This document shows, in pieces, positions 48,294-57,186 of a DNA stretch of 64,000 nucleotides. Position 1 is the stretch's first letter. Every line of letters begins with the position of its first letter. The translations under genes were made by a program, and so were the position numbers. The stretch is from an uncultured Oscillospiraceae bacterium (lineage in GTDB: Bacteria > Bacillota > Clostridia > Oscillospirales > Oscillospiraceae), in assembly GCA_910578575.1 (NCBI GenBank), contig CAJTQP010000001.1, forward strand, positions 45,068 to 109,067, given 5' to 3'. The notes beneath the pieces were generated by a model, which saw only the letters and a list, made by a program, of their open reading frames with translations, was not told the origin of the DNA and did not search any database.

Positions 48294-50951
48294 ATGCACA
48301 AATACTATGGTTTGAACGAATTGAGAGAGATGTTTTTAAGCTTCTTTGAGTCCAAGGGGCATCTGCGCCTGCCCAGCTTCCCCCTGGTGCCGGAGAACGA
48401 CCCCTCCCTGCTGCTTATCAACGCCGGCATGGCTCCCATGAAGCCCTGGTTCAAGGGGGAGGAGGAGCCGCCCCGGAAGCGGGTGTGTACTTGTCAGAAG
48501 TGCATCCGCACTGGCGACATTGAGAACATCGGCCACACCGCCCGCCACGGCACCTTTTTCGAGATGCTGGGCAACTTCTCCTTCGGGGACTATTTCAAAA
48601 AAGACGCCATCCAGTGGACCTGGGAGTTTTTGACCGATGAGAAGTGGGTGGGCCTGGAGGCCGACCGCCTCTACCCCTCGGTGTACCAGGAGGACGACGA
48701 GGCCTTCGATATTTGGCGGGACGTGGTGGGCATCCCGGAGGAGCGCATCTACCGCATGGGCAAGGAGGACAACTTCTGGGAGCACGGCGCCGGCCCCTGC
48801 GGCCCCTGCTCCGAGGTCTACTATGACCGGGGGGAGGAATTTGGCTGCGGGAAGCCCGACTGCGCCCCCGGCTGCGACTGCGACCGCTATATCGAGGTCT
48901 GGAACAACGTCTTTACCCAGTTCGACAACGACGGGGAGGGCCATTACACCGAGCTGGCCCAGAAGAACATCGACACCGGCATGGGCCTGGAGCGTCTGGC
49001 AGTGGTGTGCCAGAACGTGAACGCTCTCTTCGACGTGGACACCGTCATGAACATCACCAACAAGGTCAGCGACATCACCGGGGCCCACTATGGGGACAGC
49101 GACGCCAAGGACGTCTCCCTGCGCATCATCACCGACCACATCCGCTCCGGCATCTTTATGATCTGCGACGGCGTTCTCCCCTCCAACGAGGGCCGGGGCT
49201 ATGTCCTCCGCCGCCTGCTCCGCCGGGCTGCCCGCCACGGGAAGCTGCTGGGGGTCAACGAGCCCTTCCTGTATCAGATCATCGACACCGTCATCCATGA
49301 GAACGAGGGGGAATATAAAGATCTGCGCCAGAAGCAGGACTATATCACCAAGGTCATCCGCACCGAGGAGGAGAACTTTGCCAAAACCATCGACGGCGGC
49401 ATGAAGATTTTCTCCGAGCTTTTGGCGGAGCACAAGGCCAAGGGGGAGACCCAGTTCTCCGGCAAGGACGCCTTTAAGCTCTACGATACCTACGGCTTCC
49501 CCGTGGACCTCACCGAGGAGATGGTCCAGGACGAGGGCATGACCCTGGACCGGGCAGGCTTCGATGCCGAGATGGAGGCCCAACGGGTCCGGGCCCGGAA
49601 GGCCAGGGAGGCCCTGGGGGACCTGGGCTGGTCCGGCGTGGAGTTCGGCAAGGAGGTCCCCGCCACAGTCTTTGACGGCTATGAGAACAGCAACCTGGTA
49701 AACCTGAAAGTGGTTGCCATCGTGGCGGAGGAACAACTGGTGGAGGAGATCATCCCCGGCGTGGAGGCCATTGTGGTTCTGGACCGCACCCCCTTCTACG
49801 CGGAGATGGGTGGCCAGGTGGCCGACCACGGCTATATTGCCAAGAGCGGTCCCGACGGCGGCCTCTTCCAGGTCCACGATGTGAAGAAAAATAAGGGCGG
49901 CAAGTATATGCACTACGGCAAGCTCACCGAGGGGAGCTTGAAGCTGGGGGATACCGTCCACGCCGAGATCGACATTGAGCGCCGGGAGGCCATCGCCCGT
50001 GCCCACTCCGCCACCCACCTGCTCCACGCGGCCCTGAAAACCGTGCTGGGGGACCATGTCCACCAGGCGGGCTCCCTGGTGGAGCCGGACAAGCTGCGCT
50101 TTGACTTCACCCACTTCGAGGCGGTGACCCCGGAGCAGTTGGCCCAGGTGACCCAACTGGTGAACCGCACCATCCTGGGGGGCGCCCCGGTGGTCACGGA
50201 GGTCCTGCCCATCGAGGAGGCCAAGAAGCGGGGGGCCGAGGCCCTCTTTGGCGAGAAGTACGGCGACACCGTCCGGGTGGTGGAGATGGGGGACTTCTCC
50301 CTGGAATTCTGCGGCGGCACCCATCTGGACAACACCGCCAAGGTGGGGACCTTCCACATCCTGGCAGAGTTCTCCGTGGCCTCCGGCGTGCGGCGGATCG
50401 AGGCCATCACCGGGGAGGCTGTCCTGGACCTCATCGCCTTCAACCAGCGGGTGATCCAGCGGGCGGCGGCCTCCCTGAAGGCCAAGCCCCCGGAGCTGCT
50501 GGAGCGGGCCAAGGCCGTCATGGGCGAGATCAAGGAGCTCCACCAGATGGTGGAGAAGCTCAAGGCCAAGGAGGCCCAGGGGGAGGCTGAGCGCATCCTC
50601 TTCGGCACCCAGGCGGTGGGGGGCTTGAAGGTCCTCACCACCATCGTCCCGGAGGCCGGGGCCAACGACCTGCGCCAGATGGGGGATATGCTCCGGGACA
50701 AGGAACCCGCGGTGGTGGCCGTGTTGGCCTCCACCGCCGGGGAGAAGATCACCTTCTTGGCCGTCTGCGGCAAGGAGGCCGTGGCTCAGGGGGTCAAGGC
50801 CGGGGAGATCATCAAGACCGTCACGAAACTCTGCGGCGGCTCCGGCGGCGGCAAGCCCGACAGCGCCATGGGCGGCGGCAAGGACCTGATGAAGTTGGAC
50901 GACGCCCTGGCGGCGGTGGACAACTTCGTGGCGGAAAAGCTGGGGATTTGA
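48294..50951 (+). CDS. alaS: Alanyl-tRNA synthetase
   Basis: An 885-residue class II synthetase charging tRNA-Ala. The catalytic core opens YYGLNELREMFLSFFESKGH and carries ARHGTFFEMLGNFSFGDYFK (motif 2). The editing domain has the zinc/editing motifs AHSATHLLHAAL (HxxxH) and FCGGTHLDNTAKVG. The C-terminal coiled and glycine-rich C-Ala domain ends GGSGGGKPDSAMGGG. The start is ATG 48294 with GGAGGAG; the longer open frame upstream is T-box leader. Complete length and all motifs present. Confidence 0.97.
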   Translation: MHKYYGLNELREMFLSFFESKGHLRLPSFPLVPENDPSLLLINAGMAPMKPWFKGEEEPPRKRVCTCQKCIRTGDIENIGHTARHGTFFEMLGNFSFGDYFKKDAIQWTWEFLTDEKWVGLEADRLYPSVYQEDDEAFDIWRDVVGIPEERIYRMGKEDNFWEHGAGPCGPCSEVYYDRGEEFGCGKPDCAPGCDCDRYIEVWNNVFTQFDNDGEGHYTELAQKNIDTGMGLERLAVVCQNVNALFDVDTVMNITNKVSDITGAHYGDSDAKDVSLRIITDHIRSGIFMICDGVLPSNEGRGYVLRRLLRRAARHGKLLGVNEPFLYQIIDTVIHENEGEYKDLRQKQDYITKVIRTEEENFAKTIDGGMKIFSELLAEHKAKGETQFSGKDAFKLYDTYGFPVDLTEEMVQDEGMTLDRAGFDAEMEAQRVRARKAREALGDLGWSGVEFGKEVPATVFDGYENSNLVNLKVVAIVAEEQLVEEIIPGVEAIVVLDRTPFYAEMGGQVADHGYIAKSGPDGGLFQVHDVKKNKGGKYMHYGKLTEGSLKLGDTVHAEIDIERREAIARAHSATHLLHAALKTVLGDHVHQAGSLVEPDKLRFDFTHFEAVTPEQLAQVTQLVNRTILGGAPVVTEVLPIEEAKKRGAEALFGEKYGDTVRVVEMGDFSLEFCGGTHLDNTAKVGTFHILAEFSVASGVRRIEAITGEAVLDLIAFNQRVIQRAAASLKAKPPELLERAKAVMGEIKELHQMVEKLKAKEAQGEAERILFGTQAVGGLKVLTTIVPEAGANDLRQMGDMLRDKEPAVVAVLASTAGEKITFLAVCGKEAVAQGVKAGEIIKTVTKLCGGSGGGKPDSAMGGGKDLMKLDDALAAVDNFVAEKLGI

Positions 50952-50964
50952 GGGAGATATTGTT

Positions 50965-51048
50965 ATGACGATTCGTCCCATGCGAGAACAGGACTGGATT
51001 ATCTCAGTCCTCAATACGCGTTACAGTAAATTTTGCGCTGCGCCTTGA
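50965..51048 (+). pseudogene. N-terminal remnant of a GNAT acetyltransferase
   Basis: A 27-codon ORF starting MTIRPMREQDW, the typical first strand of GNAT acetyltransferases, then diverging and stopping at TGA 51046-51048. GGGAG precedes the ATG. Nothing resembling the rest of a GNAT domain follows, so this is likely a truncated remnant left at the junction where the RelE module lies. Confidence 0.45.
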
Positions 51049-51120
51049 TTTGATTGTATCTTGATAGGAAATCTGATAAACTATAGAAAAGAGGCATCTC
51101 TTTTTGAAAGGATGTGCTAC

Positions 51121-51381
51121 ATGGTTATCAGATACACAAAAAAAGCGTTGAAATTTCTAAGCAAGTTGGATAGTAAGTCTGTAGCTAGGATCAAAAAAGC
51201 CATAGCTGGCTTGACACTGGTTCCGCCGGAAGGTGATATCAAGCTCATGCAGGGATATACTGATGGCAGATTGCGGCTTCGTGTGGGAGGGTGGCGTATC
51301 CTATACCGGTACGATGCAGAGGGGGCTTTGGAAGTCTTATTTATCATTGAAATCGGAAACCGCGGAGAAATTTATAAGTGA
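51121..51381 (+). CDS. RelE-family toxin
   Basis: An 86-residue RelE/ParE-type toxin: MVIRYTKKALKFLSKLDSKS, then ARIKKAIAGLTLVPPEGDIK, the DGRLRLRVGGWRILYRYDAE core and LFIIEIGNRGEIYK end. The basic RLRLRVGGWRILYR strand carries the residues used for mRNA cutting in RelE. GAAAGG lies 9 bp before the ATG at 51121. It precedes its antitoxin by 11 bp, the reverse of the usual order. Local base composition is AT-rich, suggesting mobility. Confidence 0.88.
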   Translation: MVIRYTKKALKFLSKLDSKSVARIKKAIAGLTLVPPEGDIKLMQGYTDGRLRLRVGGWRILYRYDAEGALEVLFIIEIGNRGEIYK

Positions 51382-51392
51382 GGTGGCACGAT

Positions 51393-51614
51393 ATGTCTGA
51401 CAGAGTATTGGAAGCAGCTCGTTTGATGGAGATGCTGCCGGAGGCGGACCAGGAGTTTGCGTTTGCATTTATTCAAAAGCTAGTCCAGGCCTGGGACCCC
51501 GACTACACCAAAGTCACCCCCCAAGAGGCGCGGGAGATCGCGGAAGCGGAGGCCAGTGGCTTTATCGACGAGGCCGATATTGATTGGAGCAACCTTTCCC
51601 GTTATGCAGAATAA
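51393..51614 (+). CDS. Antitoxin of the RelE-like toxin
   Basis: A 73-residue acidic protein directly downstream of the RelE-like toxin. MSDRVLEAARLMEMLPEADQ and EFAFAFIQKLVQAWDPDY form a likely N-terminal dimerisation helix pair; the C-terminal part (EAREIAEAEASGFIDEADID) is very acidic and fits toxin wrapping. No helix-turn-helix is evident. AGGTGG before the ATG at 51393. Assigned by position, size and charge. Confidence 0.72.
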   Translation: MSDRVLEAARLMEMLPEADQEFAFAFIQKLVQAWDPDYTKVTPQEAREIAEAEASGFIDEADIDWSNLSRYAE

Positions 51615-51617
51615 AAG

Positions 51618-51657
51618 AAACGACGTACCAGCCGTCTGTGGCCGGTACGTCGTTTTT
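51618..51657. terminator. Bidirectional terminator
   Basis: AAACGACGTACC pairs with GGTACGTCGTTT and a T-run follows on the plus strand; A-rich on the other side. It lies between the antitoxin and the convergent LURP-one-like gene. Confidence 0.88.
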
Positions 51658-51665
51658 TGTATCTG

Positions 51666-52139
51666 TCAATATCCCCTGGAACACTTCTCCGCGTCGATAG
51701 CCAGCACCACCATCAACACCCGGAGGGCGTCGGCGGGATCGTGGATGTCCATAACGTAGGTGTCCGTCAGGCGAAAGACCTCCTTGGAGACGGTGGCGAT
51801 GGTGCCACGGGAGGCACTGGTGATGGTGTAATCCCACTCCAGGAGATTGCCGTCCACCGACCAGTCGGCATAGTCCAAGGTGAACTTGGGGCGCAGGAAG
51901 GTGAGCTCCTTGCGGATGCAGCCGATGTAGTCCTCCCGCTCATAGAGCCGGAACTGGGGCAGGAGAGCAAAGACCTTTTCCTGGACGGTGCCGATATGGT
52001 CCCCTAGGCCGTCGTGGATATGGAGGCAGTGGCCCCAACTGAGCTTGCCCTCTACGGTGAAGATGGTTTTCTCGTTCTCGTCATAGATATCATAGCTGTC
52101 GAACCAGGAGAAGAAACGCTGTTTGAACAGCAGGCGCAT
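51666..52139 (-). CDS. LURP-one-related (LOR/YxjI-like) protein
   Basis: A 157-residue protein of the LURP-one-related family, which has a Tubby-like beta-barrel fold. Characteristic runs are MRLLFKQRFFSWFDSYDIYD, VEGKLSWGHCLHIHD, HIGTVQEKVFALLPQFRLYE and AVLAIDAEKC-like VVLAIDAEKC at the end. No catalytic residues are known for the family; possible roles include lipid or membrane sensing. The start at 52139 follows AAGGAAGGG. Single gene. Confidence 0.82.
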   Translation of the reverse strand: MRLLFKQRFFSWFDSYDIYDENEKTIFTVEGKLSWGHCLHIHDGLGDHIGTVQEKVFALLPQFRLYEREDYIGCIRKELTFLRPKFTLDYADWSVDGNLLEWDYTITSASRGTIATVSKEVFRLTDTYVMDIHDPADALRVLMVVLAIDAEKCSRGY

Positions 52140-52202
52140 GGCAACCCTTCCTTTCATGGGTAGGTATCGGAATTCATACCCATTATAGCATAGGAGGGGG
52201 GA

Positions 52203-53102
52203 TCACTGCAAGAAACGCGGGGGCTCAAAACGCAGACGGATATGCAGGACCCCGTCTGTATACTCCGCAGAAATCTGCCCGCCCATGTGCTCCACCAAGG
52301 TCTTGGCAATGGCCAGCCCCAGACCGCTGGAGCTCCGGGCGGCCTCCACAGTAAAGAAGCGGTCAAAGAGCTTGCCCACCTGGACTTCATTCAGCCCCGG
52401 CGCGGCGTTGGAGAAGCGGACCTCCCCGTCCTCATTGAGGGCGACAGTCAGGTCGCCGCCGCTGTATTTCAGGGCGTTGCTGAGGATGTTGCCAAAGACC
52501 CTGGCCAGGGCATCCCGGTTCAGTGGGCGCACCACCGGCTGGGCGGGGAGCTGGATCTGGGGGTGGATGCCCGCCTGGGTGAGGGCGGCGTAAAAGCTGG
52601 CCAGACTCTCCTCCAGGGCCCCGTTGAGGGACACCGGCTCCAGGACCAGATCCTCTTGGGTGGAGAGGATAACGGAGTAGTGCAGCAGCTCTTCCGTCAG
52701 GCGCTTCAACGCCTCCGCCCGGTTGCGGATGGCGGCAACATGACGCTGTGCCGCCTCCGATAGCTCCTCCGCCTCCAGCAGGTCCAGGTGGCCGCACAGG
52801 GCGGTGAGGGGGGTGCGCAGGTCGTGGGAGATGTTGGTGACTGCCTCTTTCAATTCCCGGTCGCCCCCCTCATAGCACTGCCGGGCTTGGCGCAGCTGCC
52901 GAAGCTGGAGGTTCAGCGCGGCGGCCAAGCCCATCAGGGTCTTGTCCCGGCTGGGGAGGAAGATGGGGTTGTTGCTGTCCTCTGTGAGCCGTTGGCCGAC
53001 TTGTCCGCTTATCTCCTCCATCCCCTGCCGGAGCAAGTGGAGTTTTATCAGCAGCAGGAGCAGAAGGAAGGCCAGGGATAGACACAGCAGCCAGGGGAGC
53101 AT
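52203..53102 (-). CDS. Sensor histidine kinase
   Basis: A 299-residue kinase with one N-terminal membrane segment (residues about 3-22, LLCLSLAFLLLLLLIKLHLL) and no outside sensor domain. The DHp box is NISHDLRTPLTALCGHLDLL (His near residue 93) and the ATPase domain shows VFGNILSNALKYSGG (N box) and SSSGLGLAIAKTLVEHMGG (G box). It is the last gene of a minus-strand group: response regulator, ABC ATPase, ABC permease, kinase. The lack of a sensor loop suggests it senses through the exporter or the membrane, as in BceS-like or lantibiotic-immunity systems. Confidence 0.92.
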   Translation of the reverse strand: MLPWLLCLSLAFLLLLLLIKLHLLRQGMEEISGQVGQRLTEDSNNPIFLPSRDKTLMGLAAALNLQLRQLRQARQCYEGGDRELKEAVTNISHDLRTPLTALCGHLDLLEAEELSEAAQRHVAAIRNRAEALKRLTEELLHYSVILSTQEDLVLEPVSLNGALEESLASFYAALTQAGIHPQIQLPAQPVVRPLNRDALARVFGNILSNALKYSGGDLTVALNEDGEVRFSNAAPGLNEVQVGKLFDRFFTVEAARSSSGLGLAIAKTLVEHMGGQISAEYTDGVLHIRLRFEPPRFLQ

Positions 53103-53137
53103 GGGGGTCACCGCCTTTTCTGTCGTTTAAGTGTGTG

Positions 53138-53983
53138 TCATTTCAAATCCTTCCGCCCAAAGCACACCACTCCGCAAACCGTCGCCCCCACCAGGATCGC
53201 CAGGGAATACAGGGGCAGGCGGACAGGACTGGTCAGCTCCTGCTGGGCAAGCTGGAGGAACTGGCCGCTGGGGAGGAAGTCGTTGAGAAAGACATAGACC
53301 TCCCGCTTGGTTCCCTCCAGATAATTGGGGTTGCGCTGGAGCTCCTGCGTCCCCTCTTGTACCGCGCCATCTACCCCCATAGTGGCGGAATAGACGGGGT
53401 AGTATTCCGGGTCCTGGAGGCGGAAGTTGATGGTCATCGTTGCCATAAGCAGGCCGAAGGAGAGAAGCAGCGCGGCCACTGCGGCCACGGACTTTTTGCT
53501 CACCAGCATCGCCAGCAGCAGGAAAAGAGCGCTCACGGCCAGGACAGTCAGCAGACTGAGCCCGGTAAAGAGCAGCAGGGTCTGGGGAGGCTGCTCCACG
53601 TTCCCCACCAGGGGGAAACCCACGGCGATGATGCCCAGAAGGGTGACCAGGTGCATCAGCACCAGGGCCACGGCGCAGGTGATGAGGTTGGCCAGATAGA
53701 TGGCGGTGCGAGATTGGCCCGCCACGATTTTATTCCGAATGGTGCCGTCGCTGTACTCCGTGCCGATGAACAAGCCAATGAACACGGCCGCCACAATGGG
53801 CAGGAACTGGGCACCGGAGAACAGAATGTTGTCAATGTGGGGCTGATATCCGTCGATGGTCTGGCCTTTCCGGTACATGGTGGAGACGGCCACCAGGCTC
53901 ATCCCAAACATGAAAACCATCCCCAGCCAAAAGACGAAGCTCTTGCGCAGCCGCAGGAAGTTGGCGCTCAATAGGTTTCTCAT
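53138..53983 (-). CDS. ABC-2 type transporter permease
   Basis: A 281-residue ABC permease with six membrane segments; the first (KSFVFWLGMVFMFGMSLVAV) is followed by a loop, then FLPIVAAVFIGLFIGTEYSDGTIRNKI, the family signature EYSDGTIRNK. It forms an exporter with the ATPase encoded just upstream; the start codon shares a base with the ATPase stop. Such ABC-2 pairs export or protect against antimicrobial peptides or lantibiotics. Confidence 0.9.
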   Translation of the reverse strand: MRNLLSANFLRLRKSFVFWLGMVFMFGMSLVAVSTMYRKGQTIDGYQPHIDNILFSGAQFLPIVAAVFIGLFIGTEYSDGTIRNKIVAGQSRTAIYLANLITCAVALVLMHLVTLLGIIAVGFPLVGNVEQPPQTLLLFTGLSLLTVLAVSALFLLLAMLVSKKSVAAVAALLLSFGLLMATMTINFRLQDPEYYPVYSATMGVDGAVQEGTQELQRNPNYLEGTKREVYVFLNDFLPSGQFLQLAQQELTSPVRLPLYSLAILVGATVCGVVCFGRKDLK

Positions 53984-54891
53984 CACCGGCCACCTCCTAC
54001 CAAGCTGATAAAATAGCTCTCCAGGCTCTCGTCCCGTTCCTGGGCGGAAATCAGCTCACACTGGACCTGAGCCAGGGCCAGGGCCAGCTGAGAGATGTTC
54101 ACCTGGGCGAAGAGGTCCGCCTGGGTGTCGGAGAGGATTTTGTACTCCACTCCCATGGCGTCCAGCACCCCCACCAGGGCCTGGGTGCTGCTGACCTCCA
54201 CCCGCAGGCACTTGCGGCAGGCGGCGTCCAATTCCTGGGCACTGAGCTCCTTGACCATGCGGCCGCTGTCGATAAAGCCATAGTGGGTGGCCAGCCGGGC
54301 CAGCTCGTCGAGAATGTGGCTGGAGATGAGAACGGTGATGTTCCGCTCCCGGTTCAGCTTCAAAATCAGCTCCCGCATCTCAATGATGCCCTGGGGATCC
54401 AGGCCGTTCACTGGCTCGTCCAGCACCAAAAAGTCCGGGCTCCCCGCCAGGGCCACGGCGATGCCCAGGCGCTGGCGCATCCCCAGGGAGAAGTGCCGGG
54501 CCTTTTTCTTCCCTGTGTCCCCCAGGCCCACCAGCTTCAACAGCTCCGGGATGCCATCCTCCGCGGGGACCCCCAGCACCCGGTACTGCTCCCGCAGGTT
54601 GTCCACCGCTGACAGGTCCTGGTAGATGGAGGGGGTCTCCACCACCGCCCCCATCCGCCGGCGGACGGCGGAGAGGCGGGGGGAGCTGTTCTCCGCGCCA
54701 TAGAGGCTGTAGACCCCGCCTGTGGGCCGTTGCAGGCCGCAGATGAGGCGGATGAGGGTGGTCTTGCCCGCCCCGTTGCGGCCCACGAAGCCGTAGATGG
54801 CCCCCTTTGGCACGTGCATGGTGAGGCCGTCCAGGGCTTTGAAGTGGCCGTAGTGCTTGCTCAGGTTTTGTGTGGTCAGGACATACTCCAT
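53983..54891 (-). CDS. ABC transporter ATP-binding protein
   Basis: A 302-residue ATPase of the ABC-2 exporter. Walker A is GRNGAGKTTLIRLICGL, the signature is FSLGMRQRLGIAVALAGSP, Walker B is FLVLDEPVNGLDPQGI. The C-terminal part (about 220-302) is the substrate-linked extension common to bacitracin/lantibiotic-type exporters. GGAGG lies 9 bp before the ATG at 54891. It is read from the repeat-bearing promoter region at 54939-54980. Confidence 0.94.
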   Translation of the reverse strand: MEYVLTTQNLSKHYGHFKALDGLTMHVPKGAIYGFVGRNGAGKTTLIRLICGLQRPTGGVYSLYGAENSSPRLSAVRRRMGAVVETPSIYQDLSAVDNLREQYRVLGVPAEDGIPELLKLVGLGDTGKKKARHFSLGMRQRLGIAVALAGSPDFLVLDEPVNGLDPQGIIEMRELILKLNRERNITVLISSHILDELARLATHYGFIDSGRMVKELSAQELDAACRKCLRVEVSSTQALVGVLDAMGVEYKILSDTQADLFAQVNISQLALALAQVQCELISAQERDESLESYFISLVGGGR

Positions 54892-54938
54892 GAAAAAAAC
54901 CTCCGTTTCCTTGATCTGTACCAAGGATAACAGGGAAG

Positions 54939-54980
54939 GGTCAAGGAAGTGGTCAAGGAAAGGGTAAAGAAATGGTCAAG
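54939..54980 (-). promoter_or_regulatory. Four tandem CTTGACC-like repeats
   Basis: On the plus strand GGTCAAG occurs at 54939, 54951 and 54974, with GGTAAAG at 54963: spacing 12, 12, 11 bp, about one helical turn. On the minus strand the last unit supplies TTGACC as a -35, with TACAGA 18 bp on. This is the expected form of an OmpR-type response-regulator site upstream of the ABC genes. Confidence 0.7.
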
Positions 54981-54983
54981 ATG

Positions 54984-55649
54984 TTATATGTCCTCCGCCA
55001 GCTTAAATCCAATCCCCCAAACCGCCTCAATATAATCCTTCCCCCCCACATCCCGCAGCTTTTTCCGCAGATTGCTCACATGCTGCTTCAGGGAGCTCTC
55101 GGTGCAGTCCGGGGTATCTTCGCTGATGCGCTCCAAAATCACCGAGCGGGCCAGCACCTGTTTGGGATTGCGCATCAACAGCTTCAACAGGGCGTATTCC
55201 GTCTTGGTCAGGTGGACCGGCACCCCCCGGACGCTGACGCTGTGGGCGGTGGGGTCCAAGTGCAGGTCCCCGGCGGTGAGGCTGCCCCCGCCTTGGAGAG
55301 CGGCGCTACGCAGCTGCACGGCGATTCGGGCCAGCAGCTCCCCGCTGTCGAAGGGCTTTGTGATATAGTCCGCCGCGCCCCCCAGGAGCAGGTCAATCTT
55401 CCCCTGGATGTCCACCTTGGCGCTGAGGACAATCACCGGGATGCCCGTCAGCTTGGGCAGAAGTTCCTCCCCACTGAGACCGGGGAGCATCAGGTCCAGC
55501 AGCACCAGGTCCGGGGGTGTTTGGGAGAGAAGGTATAGAGCCTCCGTGCCGGAATAGGCCCGCAGGACCCGGTAGCCCTGGCCTGTCAGCAGTTCCTCCA
55601 AGACGTCACCGATATAGACGTCGTCGTCAATGACCGCGATGGTTTGCAT
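54984..55649 (-). CDS. OmpR-family response regulator
   Basis: A 221-residue two-component regulator. Receiver domain (1-118): acidic pair VIDDDVYIG, phospho-acceptor aspartate in LVLLDLMLPGLSG near residue 53, and lysine in VIVLSAKVD. Winged-helix DNA-binding domain (about 125-221): LTKTEYALLKLLMRNPKQVL and LKQHVSNLRKKLRDVG. It is the first gene of the RR-ABC-ABC-HK group and most likely acts on the repeats at 54939-54980. Confidence 0.94.
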   Translation of the reverse strand: MQTIAVIDDDVYIGDVLEELLTGQGYRVLRAYSGTEALYLLSQTPPDLVLLDLMLPGLSGEELLPKLTGIPVIVLSAKVDIQGKIDLLLGGAADYITKPFDSGELLARIAVQLRSAALQGGGSLTAGDLHLDPTAHSVSVRGVPVHLTKTEYALLKLLMRNPKQVLARSVILERISEDTPDCTESSLKQHVSNLRKKLRDVGGKDYIEAVWGIGFKLAEDI

Positions 55650-55680
55650 CCTTTCACCTCAACTTCACATAAGAGAAAAA

Positions 55681-55712
55681 GAAGGGTACGACCGCGGGGT
55701 CGTACCCTTCTA
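55681..55712 (-). terminator. gltA terminator
   Basis: GAAGGGTACGACC pairs perfectly with GGTCGTACCCTTC (GCGG loop). On the minus strand it is followed by TTTTTCTCTT, 12 bp after the gltA stop. Confidence 0.92.
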
Positions 55713-55721
55713 GAACGTGGT

Positions 55722-57107
55722 TTAATCGTCCATAAAGTGGGTCTTTCGCTCCTCCACCGGCAGGTAGGGCACCTTGGTGATCACCGCCCGGTAGGCCGGA
55801 CGCATGATACGCCGCCCGGAGACCACCTCTTCGATGCGGTTGGCGCACCAGCCCACGATCCGGGCGGAGGCGAAGAGGGGGGTGAACACGTCCTCCGGGA
55901 TGCCCAGCATGGTGTACACCAGGCCAGAATACATGTCCACGTTGGCGCACATGGGGGTGTCGCTGTTGTGGCGCTCCTGGATCATGGGGATGCCCAACTC
56001 CTCCACCTTTTGCAGGAGGCGGAAATCCTCATCATAGCCCTTGAGCTCGGCAATGTGTTGGGCATACTTTTTCAACAGCACGGCGCGGGGGTCGGAGATG
56101 GTGTAGACCGCGTGGCCCAGGCCGTAGAGTTTGCCGGAGCCGTCCCCTGCCTCCCCAGAGAGGAGCTTGGACAGGTAGTCCTTGATGGAGCCGTCGTCCT
56201 TGGGGTTCACGTTGGCCTTGATATAGCGGAACATCTCCATGACCTTGGCGTTGGCGCCGCCGTGGAGGGGGCCTTTCAGGGAGCCCACGGCCCCGGCGAT
56301 GGCGCTGTAAGTATCCGTCCCGCTGGAGGACAGGGCCCGGCAGACGAAGGTGGAGTTGTTGCCGCCGCCGTGCTCGGCGTGGACCATGAGCATCATGTCC
56401 AGCAGGTGGGCCTCCTCCTCGGTGTAGTTGGTGTCCGGGCGGATCATCCGCAGGAAGTTCTCCGCCGTGGAGAGGTTCTTCTCCGGCCGGTGGATGTGCA
56501 GGGAGCCCCCGTCAAAGTAGTGGCGCTTCACCGAGTAAGCGTTGGCCACGATGCTGGGGAAGGCCCCGATGAGTTTCACCGACTGGAGGAGCATGTTCTG
56601 GATGGAGGTGTCGTCGGGATTGTCGTCGTAGGAGTATAGGGACAACACGCTCCGGGCCAGCTTGTTCATGATGTTGCGGCTGGGGCTCTTCATGATCATG
56701 TCCTCGGTGAAACCGTTGGGCAGGTTCTTGGCCTGGTTCATGATCTCGTTGAAGTGGTCCAGCTCTTTCTGGGTGGGCAGATAGCCCATGAGCAGGAGAT
56801 AGGCCACCTCCTCAAAGCCGAAGGTGTTGGCCTGGCGGTGGGCCTCCACGATCTCGTTGAGCTCAATGCCCCGGTAGTAGAGGCGGCCGGGGGCGGGGAG
56901 CCGGACGCCGTCCTCCACAGTGTAGCCCCGGACAGAGCCCACCTGGCTGACGCCTACGGTGACGCCGGTGCCGTCGCTGTTGCGCAAGCCCAGCTTGATA
57001 TCGTCCCGGAAGTGCTTGGGATTGATGGTGTATTCCTTTTGGATATGCTTACGCAGGGAACCAATGTACTGCTGCAAGACTTCGGATTCGTAGTTTTTCT
57101 TTTCCAT
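55722..57107 (-). CDS. gltA: Citrate synthase
   Basis: A 461-residue citrate synthase condensing oxaloacetate and acetyl-CoA. The catalytic histidines lie in MMLMVHAEHGGGNNSTF and GLGHAVYTISDPRA, with the aspartate further on in EERHNSD-like MIQERHNSDTPMCANVDMY. GSLKGPLHGGANAKVM is the family signature. Length is at the long end for Firmicutes enzymes. It is divergent from aconitase and isocitrate dehydrogenase, forming a complete oxidative branch from oxaloacetate to 2-oxoglutarate. Read from the promoter at 57187-57215. Confidence 0.95.
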   Translation of the reverse strand: MEKKNYESEVLQQYIGSLRKHIQKEYTINPKHFRDDIKLGLRNSDGTGVTVGVSQVGSVRGYTVEDGVRLPAPGRLYYRGIELNEIVEAHRQANTFGFEEVAYLLLMGYLPTQKELDHFNEIMNQAKNLPNGFTEDMIMKSPSRNIMNKLARSVLSLYSYDDNPDDTSIQNMLLQSVKLIGAFPSIVANAYSVKRHYFDGGSLHIHRPEKNLSTAENFLRMIRPDTNYTEEEAHLLDMMLMVHAEHGGGNNSTFVCRALSSSGTDTYSAIAGAVGSLKGPLHGGANAKVMEMFRYIKANVNPKDDGSIKDYLSKLLSGEAGDGSGKLYGLGHAVYTISDPRAVLLKKYAQHIAELKGYDEDFRLLQKVEELGIPMIQERHNSDTPMCANVDMYSGLVYTMLGIPEDVFTPLFASARIVGWCANRIEEVVSGRRIMRPAYRAVITKVPYLPVEERKTHFMDD

Positions 57108-57186
57108 AATTCGGGTCCCCTTTCTTTGATGACCACGGGCACACCGCTTGAAAACCGGGACCCTGATTGACGAATGTTACCCGTTC

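Noticed and set aside
48336..51014. Very long open frame on the strand opposite alaS
   Set aside because: High-GC codon bias keeps the opposite strand free of stops. Its translation is low-complexity His/Gly/Val-rich and resembles no family, while alaS is certain.
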